From Betaproteobacteria bacterium (GTDB taxonomy: Bacteria > Pseudomonadota > Gammaproteobacteria > Burkholderiales > Burkholderiaceae_C), in assembly GCA_005882155.1 (NCBI GenBank), contig VBCQ01000422.1, forward strand, positions 1 to 29,872: 29,872 nucleotides of DNA. Reading direction: 5' to 3'. Positions 6,505 to 15,469 of the stretch are shown piece after piece. Below the pieces are notes generated by a model. The model worked only from the letters and a program-made list of their open reading frames with translations. It was not told the DNA's origin and made no database searches. Positions within the stretch are counted from its first letter, which is position 1. Each line of letters starts with the position of its first letter. The translations under genes and the position numbers were made by a program.

Positions 6505-6554
6505 AACTGCAGGCGCCCGCTGCTCGGAGTCGAGCAGCGGGCGGCTGCAGTTTT
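6505..6554 (+). terminator. Strong rho-independent terminator between the BON gene and the helicase gene
   Basis: Outer arms AACTGCAG/CTGCAGTT enclose an 11-base perfect inner stem CCCGCTGCTCG (6516-6526) / CGAGCAGCGGG (6531-6541) with loop GAGT, followed by TTTT. On the plus strand it ends the BON transcript. The hairpin may also slow the convergent helicase transcript, but that side has no T-run. Confidence 0.9.
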
Positions 6555-6571
6555 GTTCTTGCGTCGGCGGC

Positions 6572-7948
<1,377 letters not shown>

Positions 7949-8186
7949 CTCTTTCTCTTTCGCAAAACGGTGCCAACGCGCCGGATCTCGGCACGCAACA
8001 AGGCACCCGCAGGCCACAAATGAGGCCCGCACAGTCAGGTCGCCGGGAGAGCGTTCGGGGGAACAGTCAAAGCGACGGCATCGCCGCCAACCATTGCCCT
8101 GCGTGTTTACCGCTAGAGGGAGATCAAGACCGGCCGCACGGTTGATCCGTGGGAAGCTCGAAAGAGGTCAGAGGAGACGAACGAAA
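7949..8186 (-). promoter_or_regulatory. Long upstream region of the helicase gene, no gene seen
   Basis: There are 306 bases between the helicase start (7948) and the orn stop (8255); the part nearest orn is the orn terminator. The remaining ~238 bases hold no credible coding frame. A short inverted repeat CACGG-TTGAT-CCGTG is at 8138-8152. I could not identify a convincing sigma-70 promoter. A long leader would fit cold-shock or autoregulatory control known for some DEAD-box genes, but the sequence does not show it. Confidence 0.35.
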
Positions 8187-8209
8187 CGCAAGCTTCAGGG
8201 AAACTTGCG
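8180..8209 (-). terminator. Probable rho-independent terminator of orn
   Basis: On the minus strand CGCAAGTTT pairs with AAGCTTGCG (one G-T wobble) around a CCCTG loop, and the stem is followed by TTTCGT. It lies 46 bases after the orn stop codon. Confidence 0.65.
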
Positions 8210-8254
8210 AAGGGCGGATTCTACATCGATTCGGGTTTCTACCGAACCGACTCA

Positions 8255-8812
8255 TCACTTCGCAAGGAAGTGCTCGCGGTAGTGCAGCAGCTCGTCGATC
8301 GACTCATGGATGTCGGCGAGTGCCGTGTGCGCCTGTGCTTTCTTGAAGATCGCCATCTCGGGCTTCCAGCGCTTCGCGAGTTCCTTCAAGGTGCTCACGT
8401 CGAGGTTGCGGTAGTGAAAGTACGCCTCCAGCGCCGGCATGTAGTTGGCGAGAAAGCGGCGATCCTGGCAAATGCTGTTGCCGCACATCGGCGACTTGCC
8501 GCTGGCCACGTAGCCTTTCAGGAACTCGATGACCTGCGCAGCCGCATGCGCCTCGTCGAAGACCGAGGCCTTCACGCGGTCGATGAGGCCGCTCTTGCCG
8601 TGCGTGCCTTTGTTCCACGCGTCCATCGCGTCGAGCGTGGCATCGCTCTGATGCACCGCGAACACCGGGCCTTCGACGCGCACGCTCAGCTGTGGATCGG
8701 TGACGACGACGGCAATTTCGATGATGCGGTCTTTCTCCGGGTAGAGGCCGGTCATTTCGAGGTCGATCCACACTAGGTTCTGGTCGCTCGCAGCGAGCAC
8801 ATTGGCGGTCAT
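8255..8812 (-). CDS. orn: Oligoribonuclease
   Basis: A 185-residue DEDDh 3'-5' exonuclease that degrades 2-5 nt RNA and pGpG to mononucleotides in the cytoplasm, the last step of mRNA decay and of c-di-GMP turnover. Catalytic residues are visible: D17 and E19 in VWIDLEMTGL, D117 in SICQDRRF, H162 and D167 in AHTALADIHES. The length matches the family (~180). The start at 8812 has AAGGAG 8 bases upstream; the reading frame stays open beyond it, but that part does not resemble Orn. It is divergent from the M48 peptidase gene with 58 bases between start codons, an arrangement I recall as common in Burkholderiales. Confidence 0.97.
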   Translation of the reverse strand: MTANVLAASDQNLVWIDLEMTGLYPEKDRIIEIAVVVTDPQLSVRVEGPVFAVHQSDATLDAMDAWNKGTHGKSGLIDRVKASVFDEAHAAAQVIEFLKGYVASGKSPMCGNSICQDRRFLANYMPALEAYFHYRNLDVSTLKELAKRWKPEMAIFKKAQAHTALADIHESIDELLHYREHFLAK

Positions 8813-8870
8813 GTCTGAGACTCCTTGCAGACATTCTCGCAGGCCGATGCGGGGCCTACACTTCGCTCTC

Positions 8871-10163
8871 ATGAGTTTGCCTGTCCTGACCCTGCTGTTC
8901 GTCGCCGCGCTGCTGGCGTCGCTGCTCATCAAGTGTTGGCTGGCCACGCGACAGATGCGCCATGTCGCGGCGCATCGCAACACCGTGCCCCCGGCCTTCG
9001 CCCAAACCATTCCGCTCGCCGCGCATCAAAAGGCGGCCGACTACACGCTGGCGAAGGCTCGGTTCGGGCTGCTCAGCACTGCATTCAGCGCTGCCGTGCT
9101 GATCGGCTGGACGCTGCTCGGCGGGCTCGACGCGCTCAATGGCGCGGTGCGCGACGCGGTGCAGCCGCGTTGGGGCGGTATGGCGTACCAGCTCGCCCTG
9201 CTCGCTGCGTGCAGCGTCGTGAGCGGCGCCATCGATCTGCCGTTCGACCTGTACAGCACGTTTCGAATCGAGCAGCGCTTCGGCTTCAACCGCGTGACTT
9301 GGCGCTTGTACCTCGCCGACATGCTGAAAGGCGTCGTCGTCGGCGTTGCCATCGGCTTGCCGATCGCCGCGCTGATTCTCTGGATCATGGGCGCGACCGG
9401 TGCGCTGTGGTGGCTCTGGGCCTGGGGCGCTTGGGTCGTCTTCAGTTTGCTGATTCAGGTGCTGTACCCGACCGTCATCGCGCCGCTGTTCAACAAGTTC
9501 GAGCCCTTGACCGACGAATCGCTGAAGGCGCGCGTGCAGTCGCTGATGAACCGCTGCGGCTTCGCGGTCAAAGGCCTCTTCGTGATGGACGGCAGCCGGC
9601 GCTCAGCCCACGGCAACGCGTATTTCACCGGCTTCGGCAGCGCCAAGCGCGTTGTCTTCTTCGACACCTTGCTCAACAAGCTCACACCGGGCGAAGTCGA
9701 AGCGGTTCTCGCTCACGAGCTGGGCCACTTCAAGCACAAGCATGTGACGCAGCGCATCGTGCTGATGTTCGGGCTCAGCCTCGCCGGGTTCGCGCTGCTC
9801 GGCTGGCTGTCCACGCAGAGCTGGTTCTACACCGCGCTCGGCGTGCAGCCGTCGATGTCGGCGCCGAACGACGCGCTGGCGCTGCTGCTGTTCCTGCTCG
9901 TCGTGCCGGTGTTCGGCTTCTTCGTGTCGCCGCTGTTCGCGCTGTTGTCGCGCAAGCACGAGTTCCAGGCCGACGCGTATGCCTGCATGCAGGCCGACGG
10001 TCACGACCTCGCCGCCGCGCTGCTCAAGCTGCACGAAGACAACGCGTCGACACTGACGCCCGACCCGGTCTATGTGCGCTTCTACTACTCGCATCCGCCG
10101 GCCAGCGAGCGGCTCGCTGCGCTGCCGCTGCCCAACATCTCACCATCCGGGGTGACGCCATGA
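8871..10163 (+). CDS. M48-family membrane zinc metallopeptidase (Ste24/CAAX protease-like)
   Basis: A 430-residue polytopic membrane protein. Zinc ligands are H282 and H286 with catalytic E283 in the AHELGHFKHKH motif, and a third ligand E364 in RKHEFQADAYA. Hydrophobic spans lie at about 3-21, 66-84, 105-122, 153-173, 179-198, 296-313 and 336-358, as in Ste24. The FDLYSTFRIEQRFGFN stretch is typical of this family. Bacteria have no CAAX prenylation, so a role in membrane protein quality control is more likely. ATG 8871 has no clear Shine-Dalgarno; a TACACT hexamer ends 8 bases before it, so a leaderless transcript is conceivable. Its stop overlaps the next start by ATGA. Confidence 0.93.
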   Translation: MSLPVLTLLFVAALLASLLIKCWLATRQMRHVAAHRNTVPPAFAQTIPLAAHQKAADYTLAKARFGLLSTAFSAAVLIGWTLLGGLDALNGAVRDAVQPRWGGMAYQLALLAACSVVSGAIDLPFDLYSTFRIEQRFGFNRVTWRLYLADMLKGVVVGVAIGLPIAALILWIMGATGALWWLWAWGAWVVFSLLIQVLYPTVIAPLFNKFEPLTDESLKARVQSLMNRCGFAVKGLFVMDGSRRSAHGNAYFTGFGSAKRVVFFDTLLNKLTPGEVEAVLAHELGHFKHKHVTQRIVLMFGLSLAGFALLGWLSTQSWFYTALGVQPSMSAPNDALALLLFLLVVPVFGFFVSPLFALLSRKHEFQADAYACMQADGHDLAAALLKLHEDNASTLTPDPVYVRFYYSHPPASERLAALPLPNISPSGVTP

Positions 10164-10492
10164 CCAATCTCTTGCACCGCCGATGCCAGGCCCTCGAAGG
10201 CGGCAAGCCGATGAATGATGATCAGATTCACGCGCACCTCAACGAGGTGAACGGCTGGCATCTGAACAACGGCGCGATCGAGAAGACGTTCAACTTCAAG
10301 AACTACTACGAGACGATCGCTTTCGTCAACGCACTGGCTTGGGTCTGCCACACCGAAGACCATCATCCCGATCTCGCCGTCAGCTACAACCGTTGCGTGG
10401 TGCGATTCAACACCCACTCGGTCGGCGGCATCTCGATCAACGATTTCATTTGCGCAGCCAAGGTCAATGCGCTGGTGGCGTTTGTTGCTTGA
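10160..10492 (+). CDS. 4a-hydroxytetrahydrobiopterin dehydratase (pterin-4-alpha-carbinolamine dehydratase)
   Basis: A 110-residue PCD/DCoH-family enzyme (EC 4.2.1.96) that dehydrates the 4a-carbinolamine formed by pterin-dependent hydroxylases. The diagnostic active-site motif is TEDHHPDLAVSYNRC (about 72-86), preceded by FNFKNYYETIAFVNALAW and followed by FNTHSVGGIS. The ATG overlaps the stop of the M48 gene (ATGA), which points to translational coupling; an internal Met at residue 18 is an alternative start. No phenylalanine hydroxylase gene is in the window, so the enzyme may serve another pterin pathway or one encoded elsewhere. Confidence 0.93.
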   Translation: MTNLLHRRCQALEGGKPMNDDQIHAHLNEVNGWHLNNGAIEKTFNFKNYYETIAFVNALAWVCHTEDHHPDLAVSYNRCVVRFNTHSVGGISINDFICAAKVNALVAFVA

Positions 10493-10513
10493 GAGATTGG
10501 CGGAGGTCTTGCG

Positions 10514-11419
10514 TTGAGCAAGACCGTCGCGCTGGACCTGGGTCTCGTGGTCGCCGGCTACGGCCGGCACTACATCGTCGAGACGCCCGACGGCGAACGG
10601 CTGATCTGCCATCCGCGCGGCAAGAAGAGCGACTGCGTGGTCGGGGATCGGGTGCGCTGGCAAGCCGCCGGCGACGAAGGCGTGATCGAGCATGTCGAGC
10701 CGCGGCGCAACCTGCTGTTCCGACAGGACGAATGGCGCATCAAGGAATTCGCAGCCAACCTCGATCAGATTCTGGTGATGGTGGCGAGCGAGCCGGTGTT
10801 CAGCGAATCGCAGCTCGCGCGTGCCCTGATCGCTGCCGAGAGCGCCGGCATCGCGGCGCGCGTGCTGCTCAACAAGACTGACCTGCCGCAAATCGCTGCG
10901 GCGCGCGAGCGCCTCGCGCCGTATCGGGCCATGGGCTACAGCGTGCTCGAGGTCGCGCTGAAGGCGAAGCCGGCTGAAGCGCGCGCGCTGCTCGACCCGC
11001 TGCTCGCAGGCCAGGCAACGCTCGTCCTCGGACCGAGCGGTGCCGGCAAAAGCACCCTCATCAACCTGCTGGCGCCCGATGCGAAGGCGCAGATCGGCGA
11101 GATCTCGAAAGCGCTGAACACGGGGCGCCATACGACGACGAGCACGCAGTGGTACTGGCTCGATGCCGAGCGCACAAGCGGGCTCATCGATTCACCGGGA
11201 TTCCAGGAGTTCGGCCTGCGCCAAGTCGACGCGCAACAATTGCCCGGCTTGATGCCGGACCTGCGCGCTCACTCGACCGAGTGCCGGTTCTACAACTGCA
11301 CCCACCAGCAAGAGCCCGGCTGCAGTGTGCGGGCTGCGGTCGAGCGCGGCGAGATCAGCGAGTCGCGCTATCGCATCTACGGTGAAATTCTGCGCGAGCT
11401 GACGCTAACACGCCGATAA
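10514..11419 (+). CDS. rsgA: Small ribosomal subunit biogenesis GTPase RsgA
   Basis: A 301-residue circularly permuted GTPase that checks late 30S maturation. It has an N-terminal OB-fold (about 8-70). The G motifs appear in permuted order: NKTD (G4) at 120-123, GPSGAGKST (G1) at 173-181 and DSPG (G3) at 226-229. A C-terminal zinc knuckle has C257, C262, H264 and C270 (CRFYNCTHxxEPGC). The start codon is TTG at 10514, supported by GGAGG at 10502-10506 and by the absence of an in-frame ATG nearby. It follows the pterin dehydratase by 21 bases, so the three plus-strand genes likely form one operon. Confidence 0.97.
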   Translation: MSKTVALDLGLVVAGYGRHYIVETPDGERLICHPRGKKSDCVVGDRVRWQAAGDEGVIEHVEPRRNLLFRQDEWRIKEFAANLDQILVMVASEPVFSESQLARALIAAESAGIAARVLLNKTDLPQIAAARERLAPYRAMGYSVLEVALKAKPAEARALLDPLLAGQATLVLGPSGAGKSTLINLLAPDAKAQIGEISKALNTGRHTTTSTQWYWLDAERTSGLIDSPGFQEFGLRQVDAQQLPGLMPDLRAHSTECRFYNCTHQQEPGCSVRAAVERGEISESRYRIYGEILRELTLTRR

Positions 11420-11429
11420 CGACGGCAGC

Positions 11430-12419
11430 TCAACCGACGACGTTGGCGAGCGACAGCAAGGCGAGCAGCAGCATCCACAGCACCACCGAGCGCCATACCA
11501 GGCCAACGACGCTGCGCAAGTGGCCGAGCACCGGCGCAACGCCTGGGGTCGAGCCTTCGGCTTCCATCTCGTCGGCACTGGCGCCGCGGTCGAAGGTCTT
11601 CGATCGGTCCGGCGTGACACCCGGTGCCGCGCTGCCGCCGAGGCGAACGCCGACGGCGCCCGCAGCGGCGGCGAGGATGATGCCTTCGTTCGGATGCTTC
11701 CACAGTCCCGCATCGCGGCGCCAGCAACTCACTGCTTCTTCGAAGTTGCCGACCACCGCAAAGCCGAACGCCGTCAGACGCGCCGGCAAATGATCGACGA
11801 TGCTGAACAGGCGCTGCGACAAGGCCATCAAGCGTTCGTTGGTCGGCTCGCCGACGGTGCGATTCTTGTAGGCCCAATAGCGGCTCGCGAATTCGGCCAT
11901 CCGATACAGCACCGCGCCGGCCGGCCCGAAGCCAATGCTCGACAAGACCACGAACCAGAAGAACACGCCGAACACGTGACGGTGCGCCGCGAGCAGCGAG
12001 TGTTCGATGATGTGGCGCAGCAGCTCGGTGCGCGGCAACTCGCTCGCGTCGAGATGGCGCCACTCAGTCAGCAGTCGGCGCGCCTCGGCCTCGTCGCCGC
12101 GCTCGAGTGCGTCGCGAATGTCGGTGAAGTGGTGGCTGAACTGACGAAAGCCGAGCGTCACGTAGAGCACGGCCACGTTCCACGCCAGCGCAGCGAGCAG
12201 GCTGAAGTGAGCGATCAGCAGATAGACGGCCCACGCCGCCAGCGCCGGCGCCAACGCCGTCACGCACCAGACGACCAGCGCATGATGGTCGCGTCCGGCG
12301 TCGAAGTTGCGGCCAGTCCAGCGCATCCATGAGGTCAACGCATCGTGTACCGGGTTGCGACGCGGCAGCGGCTTCAGTTGCTCGATCAGCAGCGCGAAGA
12401 GGACGGCGAAGAAACTCAT
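11430..12419 (-). CDS. CobD/CbiB-family integral membrane protein (AmpE/CobD-like)
   Basis: A 329-residue membrane protein starting MSFFAVLFALLIEQLKPL. Hydrophobic spans lie at about 2-14, 46-68, 70-86, 146-170 and 305-327. The stretch LWKHPNEGIILAAAAGAVGVRLGG matches the conserved SPNxGxxxAAxAGALGVRLGG region of CbiB/CobD adenosylcobinamide-phosphate synthases. However, the N-terminal GDP-PHPV signature of true CbiB is absent, and no other cobalamin gene is nearby. An AmpE-like or other role is therefore as likely as cobalamin synthesis. A polar insert (about 258-292) lies before the last span. It converges with rsgA, with 10 bases between stops. Confidence 0.8.
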   Translation of the reverse strand: MSFFAVLFALLIEQLKPLPRRNPVHDALTSWMRWTGRNFDAGRDHHALVVWCVTALAPALAAWAVYLLIAHFSLLAALAWNVAVLYVTLGFRQFSHHFTDIRDALERGDEAEARRLLTEWRHLDASELPRTELLRHIIEHSLLAAHRHVFGVFFWFVVLSSIGFGPAGAVLYRMAEFASRYWAYKNRTVGEPTNERLMALSQRLFSIVDHLPARLTAFGFAVVGNFEEAVSCWRRDAGLWKHPNEGIILAAAAGAVGVRLGGSAAPGVTPDRSKTFDRGASADEMEAEGSTPGVAPVLGHLRSVVGLVWRSVVLWMLLLALLSLANVVG

Positions 12420-12444
12420 GCGCGCCGATGATACCGGCGAGTTT

Positions 12445-13128
12445 TCACGCGGATAGAAATCGATAGAGGTTGCGCAGCATCGACGCGGTGGCGCCCCAGA
12501 TGAAATAGCGTCGCGGCTCGCCGGCCGCGTCTGCGCCTTGCCATGGCATCGACAGGAACTCGCGCTTGACGCCGCCGAACTCGATCGCGTGATGTCGGTG
12601 GTTGGCCGGCGACATCAGGAACGACAGTGGCACTTCGAACACTTCGGCCACTTCGAACGGATCGGCAGCGATCGTGAACGGTGGCTCGATCAGCGCGACC
12701 ACCGGCGTGACGATGAAGCCGGTGCCGGTGGTGTAGGTCGGCAATTCGCCGAGCACTTCGATGTGCCGCGCATGCAGCCCGATCTCTTCATGCGCCTCGC
12801 GCAACGCGGTGGCCGTCGCGTTCTCGTCCTCGGGCTCGACGCGCCCGCCCGGGAAGCTGATCTGACCGGGGTGATCGGTCAGATGGTCGGTGCGCTGCGT
12901 CAGCAGCACCATGACCTCGTCGCGCTGGATCAGCGGTACGAGCACCGACGCATGCGTCGGCTCGCGCTCGGTGAAGCGACGCTCGATCTTGATCTCGGGT
13001 TCCCACGCCGGCTGCGCCACGAAACGCCTGCGCAACGCATCGGGCAGCAATTGCTCGGCCACGACGGCAGGCAGGTGATCGTCGATTCCGATAACGGGCA
13101 GCTCTTGCGGATTGAAGCTCGTCGGCAT
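12445..13128 (-). CDS. NUDIX hydrolase, CoA pyrophosphatase (NudL-like)
   Basis: A 227-residue NUDIX protein. The CoA-diphosphatase signature LLTQRTDHLTDHPGQISFPGG (75-95) is followed directly by the NUDIX helix ending REAHEEIGL (110-118). Together these mark the subfamily that splits CoA into 3',5'-ADP and phosphopantetheine. The N-terminal 55 residues form an extension with variable sequence, and a C-terminal FIWGATASMLRNL motif is typical of the group. It lies 25 bases upstream of the CobD/CbiB-like gene on the same strand, so the two are probably co-transcribed. The rplS terminator (13145-13169) lies just upstream of its start, so a promoter must sit in a very short space or read-through supplies transcription. 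Confidence 0.92.
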   Translation of the reverse strand: MPTSFNPQELPVIGIDDHLPAVVAEQLLPDALRRRFVAQPAWEPEIKIERRFTEREPTHASVLVPLIQRDEVMVLLTQRTDHLTDHPGQISFPGGRVEPEDENATATALREAHEEIGLHARHIEVLGELPTYTTGTGFIVTPVVALIEPPFTIAADPFEVAEVFEVPLSFLMSPANHRHHAIEFGGVKREFLSMPWQGADAAGEPRRYFIWGATASMLRNLYRFLSA

Positions 13129-13144
13129 GAACGTATTGGAATTG

Positions 13145-13169
13145 AAAAAGCCGCCTCGAGAGGCGGCTT
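13145..13169 (-). terminator. Rho-independent terminator of the rpsP-rimM-trmD-rplS operon
   Basis: A nine-base perfect stem AAGCCGCCT / AGGCGGCTT with a 4-base loop (13157-13160), followed on the minus strand by TTTTT (13149 to 13145). It lies about 100 bases after the rplS stop codon and 17 bases before the CoA pyrophosphatase start. Confidence 0.92.
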
Positions 13170-13271
13170 CCTTTGGGGCAGAAGGGCTGTTAGGCCAGCT
13201 TTTGCGGTGCGCTGCGCCGCGAAAATTGGCTTGGCGCTTGCGCGCCAGCTGCCGGCGGCAGCCCGACTCCG

Positions 13272-13625
13272 TCAGGCCAATTTTTCCTTGATGCGCGCCG
13301 ACTTGCCCGAGCGCTCACGCAGGTAGTACAGCTTCGCGCGGCGCACGTCGCCGCGGCGCTTGACTTCGATCGATGCGATCAGCGGGCTGTAGATCTGGAA
13401 CGTGCGCTCGACGCCTTCGCCGCTGGAGATCTTGCGCACGATGAAGCTCGAGTTCAGTCCGCGGTTGCGCTTGGCGATCACGACGCCTTCGTAGGCTTGC
13501 AAACGCTTGCGAGTGCCTTCGACGACGTTGACGCTGACGATCACCGTGTCGCCCGGGGCGAACGGTGGAATGGTCTTGTTGAGGCGAGCAATCTCTTCTT
13601 GCTCGAGGGTCTGGATCAGGTCCAT
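13272..13625 (-). CDS. rplS: 50S ribosomal protein L19
   Basis: A 117-residue L19 protein, starting MDLIQTLEQEEIARLN at ATG 13625 behind GGAGAA. Conserved stretches include FAPGDTVIVSVNVVEG, RLQAYEGVVIAKRNRGLNSSF, ERTFQIYSPLIASIEVKRRGDVRRAKLYYLR and a basic ending GKSARIKEKLA. L19 sits at the 30S/50S interface. Last gene of the rpsP operon; 98 bases separate it from trmD. That gap holds a small hairpin (GGGCG 13677-13681 / CGCCC 13689-13693), and a TATAAT hexamer overlaps the trmD stop codon, so a weak internal promoter is possible. Downstream, two further hairpins precede the terminator. Confidence 0.98.
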   Translation of the reverse strand: MDLIQTLEQEEIARLNKTIPPFAPGDTVIVSVNVVEGTRKRLQAYEGVVIAKRNRGLNSSFIVRKISSGEGVERTFQIYSPLIASIEVKRRGDVRRAKLYYLRERSGKSARIKEKLA

Positions 13626-13723
13626 CAGGTTCTCCGGTGCGATCGTGCCCACGCTATGTTGGATGTGGGGTGGGTCGGGCGAACGAGGCGCCCGGGCGTG
13701 GCAGAGGATCGAAAAGCCGATGA

Positions 13724-14479
13724 TTATAGCGGAAGGGTCGCGAGGAACTGCTCGTCCGCCGGGCTCAACCCGCCGGCGGCGCGCGCCGCGGCGATCAGGT
13801 CGGGCCGACGGCGCGCCGTGATCTCCAGCGATCGCTGGCGTCGCCAACGCGCGATGTCGGCATGATGACCCGACAGCAGCACCGCCGGCACCGCGTCCGG
13901 CCCGTCGGGTGCGTCGAGCACTTCGGGCCGGCTGTAGTGCGGCCAGTCGAGCAGGCCGTCGGAAAAGCTGTCCTGCTGATGCGATTGCGCGTCGCCGAGG
14001 ACGCCGTCTTGCAGTCGCGCAACCGCATCGAGCAACGCGAGCGCCGGGATCTCACCGCCGGACAGGACGAAGTCCCCGAGGCTCAACTCCAGATCGACAT
14101 GCCGATCGAGAAAGCGCTGATCGATGCCTTCGTAGCGCCCGCACAGCAGTACCGCCCCCGATCCCGCAGCGAACTCGCGAACCAGCGACTGGTCGATGCG
14201 CCGACCGGTTGGCGTGAAGTGAACCAGCGGTGCCGAAGACTCGCCGCGGGCCGCGCGCGCGGCCGCCAATGCGCGCTCGAGCGGCTCCACGAGCATCACC
14301 ATGCCGGGTCCGCCGCCGAACGGGCGATCGTCGACGCGGCGGTAGTTGTCGTCGGCGAAGTCGCGCAACTGCCACAGCTTGACCTCGACCTGCCCGGACT
14401 CGAACGCGCGCCGCGTGACGCCCTGCGTCAGGTGCGCGCCGAACAGCTCGGGAAACAGCGTGATGACATCGAAGCGCAC
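13724..14479 (-). CDS. trmD: tRNA (guanine(37)-N1)-methyltransferase
   Basis: A 251-residue SPOUT methyltransferase that makes m1G37 in tRNAs reading CNN/GGG codons and so prevents +1 frameshifting. Trefoil-knot motifs are visible: FGGGPGMVM (54-62), LLCGRYEGIDQR (111-122), SLGDFVLSGGE (133-143) and the linker SFSDGLLDWPHYSRP (171-185), with the presumed catalytic Asp at 174. The start is GTG 14479, giving the family's MRFDVITLFPELF N-terminus, with an AGGA site upstream. The stop codon TAA is part of a TATAAT hexamer. It is the third gene of the operon, 14 bases after rimM. Confidence 0.98.
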   Translation of the reverse strand: MRFDVITLFPELFGAHLTQGVTRRAFESGQVEVKLWQLRDFADDNYRRVDDRPFGGGPGMVMLVEPLERALAAARAARGESSAPLVHFTPTGRRIDQSLVREFAAGSGAVLLCGRYEGIDQRFLDRHVDLELSLGDFVLSGGEIPALALLDAVARLQDGVLGDAQSHQQDSFSDGLLDWPHYSRPEVLDAPDGPDAVPAVLLSGHHADIARWRRQRSLEITARRRPDLIAAARAAGGLSPADEQFLATLPL

Positions 14480-14493
14480 GGTGTCCTGCCGGA

Positions 14494-15099
14494 TCAGTAG
14501 TCCAGCCCCCAGTCGACGGTGATTCGGCGCTCGGCGAGATTGACGTCGAGCACGTAGGCGGCGACGAACGGGACCAAGCGCTCGGCGGGCTCATCGCCGG
14601 CCTGGGCATTCGGCGGCGCGATGCGCAGCACGCTGTGCGGCCCGGTGTCGAGGAGTCCAGACACGGTGCCGAGGGACTCGCCTTCGCGGTTGATCACCGA
14701 AAGTCCGATCAGGTCGACCCAGTAGTACTCGTCGGGGTCGGCGCTCGGAAAGCTCGCACGCGAGACGAACACGCGCGCGCCGCGCAAGGCCTCGGCCGCG
14801 TTGCGGTCCGAGATGTCTTGAGCTTGGGCCACCACCCAGTCGCCCTGTTCCTTGGCGTGGGTGATCTTGAGAAGCGGCGGGACGGTTGTCGCTGAAGCGG
14901 GGCGCTTCAGGACGCTCGACGCCTCGGGCGGCTTCAAGAACCAGCGGCGCGATGAGAACAGCGCCTGCGGGTCCTGTGCGAAGGGCTGGACCTTGATCCC
15001 GCCCTTGATACCCCAGGCACCGATGATGCGGCCGACCTCCACCGCATCATCCGGCCACGCGGGCTCGGCCGAAACGATGGCCGACGGCGCCGTGGTCAC
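14494..15099 (-). CDS. rimM: Ribosome maturation factor RimM
   Basis: A 201-residue RimM, which binds S19 and assists maturation of the 30S head. The N-terminal RimM barrel begins VEVGRIIGAWGIKGGIKVQPF (about 21-41); the C-terminal PRC-barrel starts at EYYWVDLIGLSVINREGE (about 124-141) and ends with the typical VNLAERRITVDW. A variable insert (about 55-75, Ser/Ala/Pro-rich) extends the first domain. The start codon is probably GTG 15099; the Shine-Dalgarno is weak, so translation may depend on the rpsP stop 23 bases upstream. Confidence 0.96.
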   Translation of the reverse strand: MTTAPSAIVSAEPAWPDDAVEVGRIIGAWGIKGGIKVQPFAQDPQALFSSRRWFLKPPEASSVLKRPASATTVPPLLKITHAKEQGDWVVAQAQDISDRNAAEALRGARVFVSRASFPSADPDEYYWVDLIGLSVINREGESLGTVSGLLDTGPHSVLRIAPPNAQAGDEPAERLVPFVAAYVLDVNLAERRITVDWGLDY

Positions 15100-15122
15100 G
15101 GTTCAGCCGCCAGCGCGTCGCG

Positions 15123-15371
15123 TCAGGCCGCCGCCTTCGCTTGTGCAACCAGCCGAGCGACAGTCGGCGACAGCTGCGCGCCGGTGCTGGCCCAGTAGTC
15201 GATGCGGTCGAACGCGACGCGCAGCGGCTGCTCGCCGCCGGCGGCGACGGGGTTGTAGAAACCCACGCGCTCGATGAATCGGCCGTCGCGGCGAATACGC
15301 GAGTCGGTAACGACGATGTTGAAGAACGGACGCTTCTTGGCGCCCCCGCGTGCGAGTCGGATCACGACCAT
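15123..15371 (-). CDS. rpsP: 30S ribosomal protein S16
   Basis: An 82-residue S16 starting MVVIRLARGGAKKRPFFNIV at ATG 15371 with AAGGAAA upstream. Conserved parts are VVTDSRIRRDGRFIERVGFYNP and the DRIDYWASTGAQLSPTVARL region that contacts 16S rRNA. The frame continues upstream in the DNA, but family length and the Shine-Dalgarno fix this start. First gene of the rpsP-rimM-trmD-rplS operon. The leader of about 136 nt begins at a candidate promoter near 15515-15520 and can fold at its 5' end. Confidence 0.98.
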   Translation of the reverse strand: MVVIRLARGGAKKRPFFNIVVTDSRIRRDGRFIERVGFYNPVAAGGEQPLRVAFDRIDYWASTGAQLSPTVARLVAQAKAAA

Positions 15372-15469
15372 GCTGTTTCCTTGAAATGTGAAAACATCCA
15401 CCGCACCAGGAGACACTCAGGGCGAGCAGATCAAAAAACGAGGCGAGCACCAAGCTGCGCCGCGAACCC

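Noticed and set aside
10160..10492. Pterin dehydratase as part of phenylalanine catabolism (phhB)
   Set aside because: The enzyme family is clear, but no phenylalanine hydroxylase or tyrosine pathway gene is in the window, so the specific symbol was withheld.
13185..13271. Possible lost C-terminal extension or partial duplication of the L19 end
   Set aside because: A QKLA-stop echo is visible downstream on the minus strand, but the similarity covers only a few codons and L19 C-termini vary in length; not enough to call a duplication or frameshift.
13723..13728. TATAAT on the minus strand as a separate rplS promoter
   Set aside because: A hexamer match overlapping the trmD stop, but no -35 at the right distance; left as a remark in the rplS entry rather than a feature.
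13626..13847. N-terminal extension of L19 to 13847
   Set aside because: L19 family length and the GGAGAA site fix the start at 13625; the extension overlaps the 3' end of trmD in another frame.
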